Position numbers and translations under genes: made by a program | Notes under the pieces: generated by a model | What the model was told of the DNA's origin: nothing | Seen by the model: only the letters and a program-made list of their open reading frames with translations | Databases searched by the model: none | Part shown: in pieces, positions 59,651-64,000 of the stretch | Layout: each line of letters begins with the position of its first letter | Numbering within the stretch: position 1 is the first letter of the stretch | From: Sialis fuliginosa | Taxonomy: Eukaryota > Arthropoda > Insecta > Megaloptera > Sialidae | DNA: 64,000 nt | Reading direction: 5' to 3' | Assembly (NCBI GenBank): GCA_961205875.1 | Contig: OY540813.1 | Span: 9,085,001 to 9,149,000, forward strand

Positions 59651-61030
59651 AAATGTAACTATGGAAGGAGGGATTCATATTGTATGATTTATTTAATAAA
59701 AATATATAGTGTATTTAGCCCGTATTTATTTTGTGATGATTTTATAGATTAGTGTTAATACCATTTATTCTTTGCACTGAAAAGTAATAAAACAGCCCAA
59801 TTATTTGAGCTTATATAATATATTTTGTGTTTATTAGTCTTTAAAAATACATATGTTACTGGCTGAAAATTATGCATGATAATTAACTTCTTTCTAAATA
59901 AAATTTAAAATATTCTGTTTATATATGTTTGTATTATAAGTGTATTTAGAGTACATGAAAGCTTACTAGAATTACGAGGAAATAATTAAGGTAAAGTCGC
60001 CAAATTTCGTTCTCTTGTCTATCTCCGAAAATAAAATCAATTTCTGTTATGCTAGATATATACATTGTAATTAACATAAAATCCTATTATAATCTTATTA
60101 TATCTTTTGTAATGATGAATTACGATGCAAAAAATTTAATGTTATGCATCCGTTTCATTAAAAAAAGGTAAAAATTCAAATTCGAGAGAAAAATTCTAAT
60201 ATCGTCCCCCAACGGTAGATAAATTTGTTTTATTTTCAAGAAGACTTGAGACAAGTGCCCATCGTAGAACCATTAACAACGTTAAATTTATATGCTCTGC
60301 TTACCTTGAAGACTGATTTTTCAATTTAAGACTTTTAAACCTGATCAGAAGTATATTTTTTATAATAGTTTCTATTGTTTTGTGATGATGATACGATGAT
60401 TATGTGATAATGTATTTACATAACCCTAAATTCGTACCCGGGGATGATATTTGGAGCCCAAATATTATTTTAAAAATATGACTTATTTTTGTTTAAGCTA
60501 AGCCTACAAAATATTGGTAAGTTTGATAATAATTTCAAAAAAAGTATAAATCGTTGATAATACTGCCTTTTTATTTTTGATATCTCTAAAAATATGGAAA
60601 ATATATAGGATTTTACAAAAGGGAGTTGTATTTGGCGACTATACCTTACTACAAACTATTTTAATTGTTTATCCAGTGGTTTATCCCTTGTAGAGTTACA
60701 ATTAAAGTTCATTTGATTTTGATATTACTAATTAAATTATCTACGTATTATGTATATCAAAGGATTGATTAATTAAATTTATTTACACATAATAATACAA
60801 TATATATTTCAAAATTAGCATGTTTGATGTAAATAATTTGTTTCTCATGATCAAAATCTATAATTAAATATAATTGTATATAAAATACATGTTGTATGTT
60901 AAGCATTTAATTTGGGAAAAATTTATTTATTAAATATACTATCAATTAATATCTTTTTAGAAACTAAAATTATTTAAACCAAAACTAAATAGTAGCATTC
61001 AGAAGATAGATACATCCGGCGATGATGAAT
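59651..61030. other. AT-rich gene-free stretch
   Basis: No supported gene. A small patch at 60420-60465 (TACCCGGGGATGATATTTGG) is isolated. Confidence 0.3.
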
Positions 61031-61076
61031 CAGTCAGTCAGTCAGGACATGTCATTATATGTATATTTATATAGAT
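61031..61076. repeat. Interspersed-repeat tail
   Basis: CAGTCAGTCAGTCAGGACAT followed by GTATATTTATATAGATTT is the closing phrase of a transposon-derived repeat (compare the GTCAGTCAGTC end at 44580-44591). Confidence 0.45.
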
Positions 61077-63220
61077 TTACATTTTACAATCATATATCGA
61101 CTCATGTTCAACTTGATTTAGATGCAATTCGATTATTATTATAGAGGTTAAATAATGCGTTGGGTTACGTCCATCAACGTACGAGTACGGTTCCATCGCA
61201 AGTTTTAAAATATTTATCAAGCCCTTATGATAACCTTGAACGTATATTTATAGGATAGAACATACTTCAACATATGACTGTATGTATGTAGATTAATATT
61301 AACCCTCCACTAGTGGTGCCACATCTACGGACATTAATAGTGGAGTGAAACCTGTTAGATCCGCATATATTTATACCATTTTAAGGAGTAGTAAAAATAT
61401 ACAGCAGTATTTTAATATTAACGAACATGAAGACGAAATAATCAGTTGTGTTTTGTGCCACACATCAATTAAAATCATAGATATGTGACATCATTAGTAT
61501 AGCGGATGAATCATGCCAAAGTTATTGTTAGAATATTTAAATTTCAGCACCGTTTAAAAATTAATTTAATATGCGATGCAAAATCACCACGGAAGCCTAA
61601 AAGTTTGTACGGTGTAGTATAAGTTTCACAAAAAAAATAATAAAAAATGATGTGATAAGTCTGACAAACTTTTACAGCAATATTTTGATAAATGCCAAAT
61701 AAATATTACAATAAAATCCCGTACCGTTAAGTTAAATAAAAAAGAAAATCCGTTGCGTCTGTGAGAGTTAGCATCATCATCGCAGGGTTAATATAAACTT
61801 ATCATGATTTATTTATGTATGTGTGTGTGGTGATACTGTTTGCTGGTAGAAAATATGAATTCGTGTTTAATTTAAAATGTTCATTAGCAGCTTATAGTAT
61901 GTTTTATGTAACATTCAAATGCATTACACAATAGCGCCAGCATCCATCATCTCACACGACTAATCTGTGTATGTATGGTATGTTTTGTTGTATTACGTCT
62001 ACCGCTGTGAACGAAACAAAAGCAAAAAAAGTAATGCAAAATCATTCTGTTCTGCTTTGTTTTTTGTCCGCATGTAAAATATGGTTTGTGAAATTTTGTT
62101 ATTAGTGTGAATCTGTGCGACGGATGAAATATTTTATAGAATTTTTTATGAATATTTAAATACACTATGACGTGGTCTGTAGCTGTATTGAAATAAAAGT
62201 ATACATTTTTTTGTTCACTGTTTTTTGCTTATTACATATTTGTATTATTTATTGGAATATTAGCTAGTGCCGTAGCGAGATGAAACAAAATGTGAATAAA
62301 AAATATTATACATGAATAATGGAATAAGTTATTACTTTAAAATTATATTAATTTTGAATTTCAATTACTGTTATTTTACATGCATTGATTTATATTTTTA
62401 TTTTAAATACAATCAAAAAAATTACAAGGAGAAAAGAAACATTATTTACTATAATGTGTTTCTCTAGCAGTTGTTTTATCTGTACTCTCAGAACTCCGGC
62501 AATGGCGATGATATTGTTTTACGAAATTTAAATCTTCAAGACTGCCATTTTATTGATTAAATGCAAAAAAAAATCTACTTATGCAGCACATTTTTTCTTT
62601 AGGATATATGATATTATATATTAGCATAAACATTTAAAGAGTTTTTTAGAACTAATATAAAAATCCAGGCTAGTAAAAATACGCTTTTTAATACTTATTT
62701 CAGTGAAAATAAAATTATCTTAATTCTAATAAAAAGAATGAAAAAAACACTACGATATAATAGAACAACGTGTATCTAGATTTTGGGAGCAAATTTATTC
62801 TATTAAATTTAAAGTAAACGATACGGAAATAAAAATCATGCCAGATATTATCCCAAGCTACGCGGAAAACATTCCATGGAATACAAAAAGCAATTCAAGT
62901 GTATTATACATCAACACTTGAAATTGCAGGAGATAGGCCTGTTAAACTTTGTCCCAAATAGCACACCAGTGTACAAGAAAGACAGTAAGGATGAGTAAAA
63001 TAATAAAAGTAAATTTAAAATCACGGAAGTTCTCCCTAACTGTTTTTAATATTCGTATGTATATGAGTTCTTGCACAGAGATACATGCTTGAATTTTTAT
63101 ATACTATTTAGCTATAAATTGTAATGCATTAAATACCATAAAACGAGAAGATAGATAGATTAGATCTACATCGCAGAACTTAAACACTAAAACAACTTTA
63201 AACTTAACTTTAAAAACTTT
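61077..63220. other. AT-rich gene-free stretch
   Basis: No supported gene. Positions 62810-62995, just upstream of the Penelope fragment, are less AT-rich (CCAAGCTACGCGGAAAAC, GGAGATAGGCCTG). They could be part of the same element, but I see no reverse-transcriptase motif in any frame. Confidence 0.3.
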
Positions 63221-63440
63221 ATTTTTTGCGACAAAAGTTACATAGGACAAACTAGGAGATCGATATACATTAGATTTAAAGAGCACATAGCTCACCTAAA
63301 ATACAACCGGATTGATAAATCCAGCGTAGTTCATCATAATGACAACATTATATTATACAACAGATATAAATAATTTAAAACTTATTAAAACATGCAGTAA
63401 TAATAATCAATTAGACGCAGCAGAAAGCTTAGATTTTTAA
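63221..63440 (+). pseudogene. Penelope-like element: GIY-YIG endonuclease fragment
   Basis: From 63221 a frame reads IFCDKSYIGQTRRSIYIRFK, then EHIAHLKYNRIDKSSVVHH, then a stop at 63371-63373. YIGQT-R followed by R-KEH and then a SAV-EH-like block is the signature of the GIY-YIG nuclease domain at the C-terminus of Penelope-like retroelements. A +1 shift at about 63360 restores a second stretch (NNLKLIKTC, then QLDAAESLDF, stop at 63438-63440) that fits the end of the same domain. The initial GIY half is not evident, and the upstream reverse transcriptase is missing. The usual full protein is several hundred residues longer. The copy is truncated and frameshifted, hence inactive. A hammerhead-like motif 100 bp downstream supports the assignment. 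The minus-strand 63-codon frame here is a shadow. Confidence 0.7.
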
Positions 63441-63519
63441 TAGTGGTAATAGTTGATTGGTTAGAATTATTAAAGCGAGATAAGCTATTTTAGTATAAAT
63501 ATAGGTTTGACCAAGACTA

Positions 63520-63590
63520 TCAGTATAAAACTGTTAGACTACTGATGAAGACTTCTTGTGAAGTCGAAACACGTGTCGAATGACATTGTT
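63520..63590 (+). ncRNA. Hammerhead-ribozyme-like motif of the Penelope-like element
   Basis: CTGATGA (63542-63548) is followed by a 6-bp hairpin, GACTTC/GAAGTC with a TTGT loop, then GAA and a loopless ACAC/GTGT stem, ending in C (63577), where cleavage would occur. This is the layout of the minimal hammerheads described in Penelope-like elements. One extra A stands between CTGATGA and the first helix. The outer stem that should join the flanks of CTGATGA and of the cleavage site is weak. It may therefore be inactive. Confidence 0.6.
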
Positions 63591-63968
63591 TTATTGTGAT
63601 TAAGGTGTATTTTTTTCTATTTAGCCCTCACAATTGCGTAGTAAATACTTGTTACTTCATTGGTGCTAGATTGACTGAACTATAATATCTTGTTTCAGTA
63701 AATGCCTTCTACCTATAAGATAAGTAACCCAACATCATAAAAAGGCTTGTAACTTTTGTTCCTGTTCACCAATTAAAAAAATATTTTTTATTGTTTTTTA
63801 CTGGAGTGTCTTCTCTCTTTCTGCAATAAATATAAGGGGTATCAAAGTAACCCCACTCTCAGTATATCTTTGATCACGTCCTTATTATTTTTTGTACAAA
63901 AACTATTGGGCCTAATTATTATTTATTTGACATATCGATAGTATGACAAAAAAACGATTGTTTGTTGT
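63591..63968. other. Penelope-like element tail and AT-rich spacer
   Basis: The element's 3' part probably continues for an undefined distance. No terminal repeat partner is visible. The rest is AT-rich without gene. Confidence 0.3.
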
Positions 63969-64000
63969 TGTTTTTTTTGCAGACTTTTACTTACCATACT
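63969..64000. other. Splice signal at the window edge
   Basis: On the plus strand TTGTTTTTTTTGCAG (CAG ends at 63982) is an excellent 3' splice site, and an exon could begin at 63983. On the minus strand the last bases read AGTATG then GTAAGTAAAAG, an excellent 5' splice site with exon ending at 63995. Both cannot easily be real. Either would mean that an exon continues outside the window. Confidence 0.35.

Noticed and set aside
63104..63295. 63-codon minus-strand frame
   Set aside because: Antisense shadow of the GIY-YIG fragment.
1..64000. CRISPR array, operon, phage or bacterial integrated element
   Set aside because: No regularly spaced identical repeats, no tightly packed ORFs and no ribosome-binding sites. 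All recognisable features are those of an insect nuclear genome.

Overview
The window looks like nuclear DNA of an insect, most likely a moth or butterfly. It is AT-rich throughout (about 70% or more A+T by eye). No frame stays open for more than about 140 codons. Nothing has bacterial spacing or ribosome-binding sites. What can be recognised is typical of lepidopteran chromosomes: many short inverted-repeat transposons, Helitron-like ends (CTAGT plus a small hairpin at one edge, GACAGACA runs near the other), a Penelope-like element fragment, hAT remnants, a short CCTAA run matching the insect telomere unit, and many small microsatellites. I found no complete protein-coding gene, and no rRNA, intact tRNA or CRISPR array. 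The stretch is best read as intergenic DNA or a very long intron.

Region by region. 0-10 kb: a duplicated 57-bp motif, paired hairpins built from one 10-mer, two related miniature transposons (4598-4882 and 5401-5690), a decayed hAT transposase C-terminus on the minus strand (8500-8760), and a tRNA-like fragment ending in a T run. 10-20 kb: AT desert with a TG microsatellite, a telomere-like run, a 164-bp imperfect palindrome (16410-16573) and Helitron-like elements. 20-30 kb: the most structured part. It holds three C-rich islands carrying a repeated TTAATTACACGTT-type motif, a long foldback element (24478-24746) with a solo arm elsewhere (22551-22760), other MITEs and a hAT MITE with near-perfect 8-bp target duplication. 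30-45 kb: AT desert with more copies of the same MITE family, several GC-richer islands (38.1, 39.5, 41.6 kb) and a candidate small exon (39836-39996) flanked by canonical splice signals. 45-64 kb: Helitron-like elements, more MITEs, GC-rich islands at 47.5, 52.6, 54.9 and 59.4 kb, and at the right end a Penelope-like element tail with a GIY-YIG endonuclease fragment and a hammerhead-ribozyme-like motif.

The last 30 bases carry strong splice signals: an acceptor on the plus strand or a donor on the minus strand. The window may therefore end at the edge of an exon whose body lies outside it. No set of genes works together here. The strongest results are the recognisable transposon remnants, a dispersed MITE family with 3-bp TWA target duplications in six copies, the GIY-YIG/hammerhead pair, and a set of low-repeat islands that could be conserved regulatory DNA.
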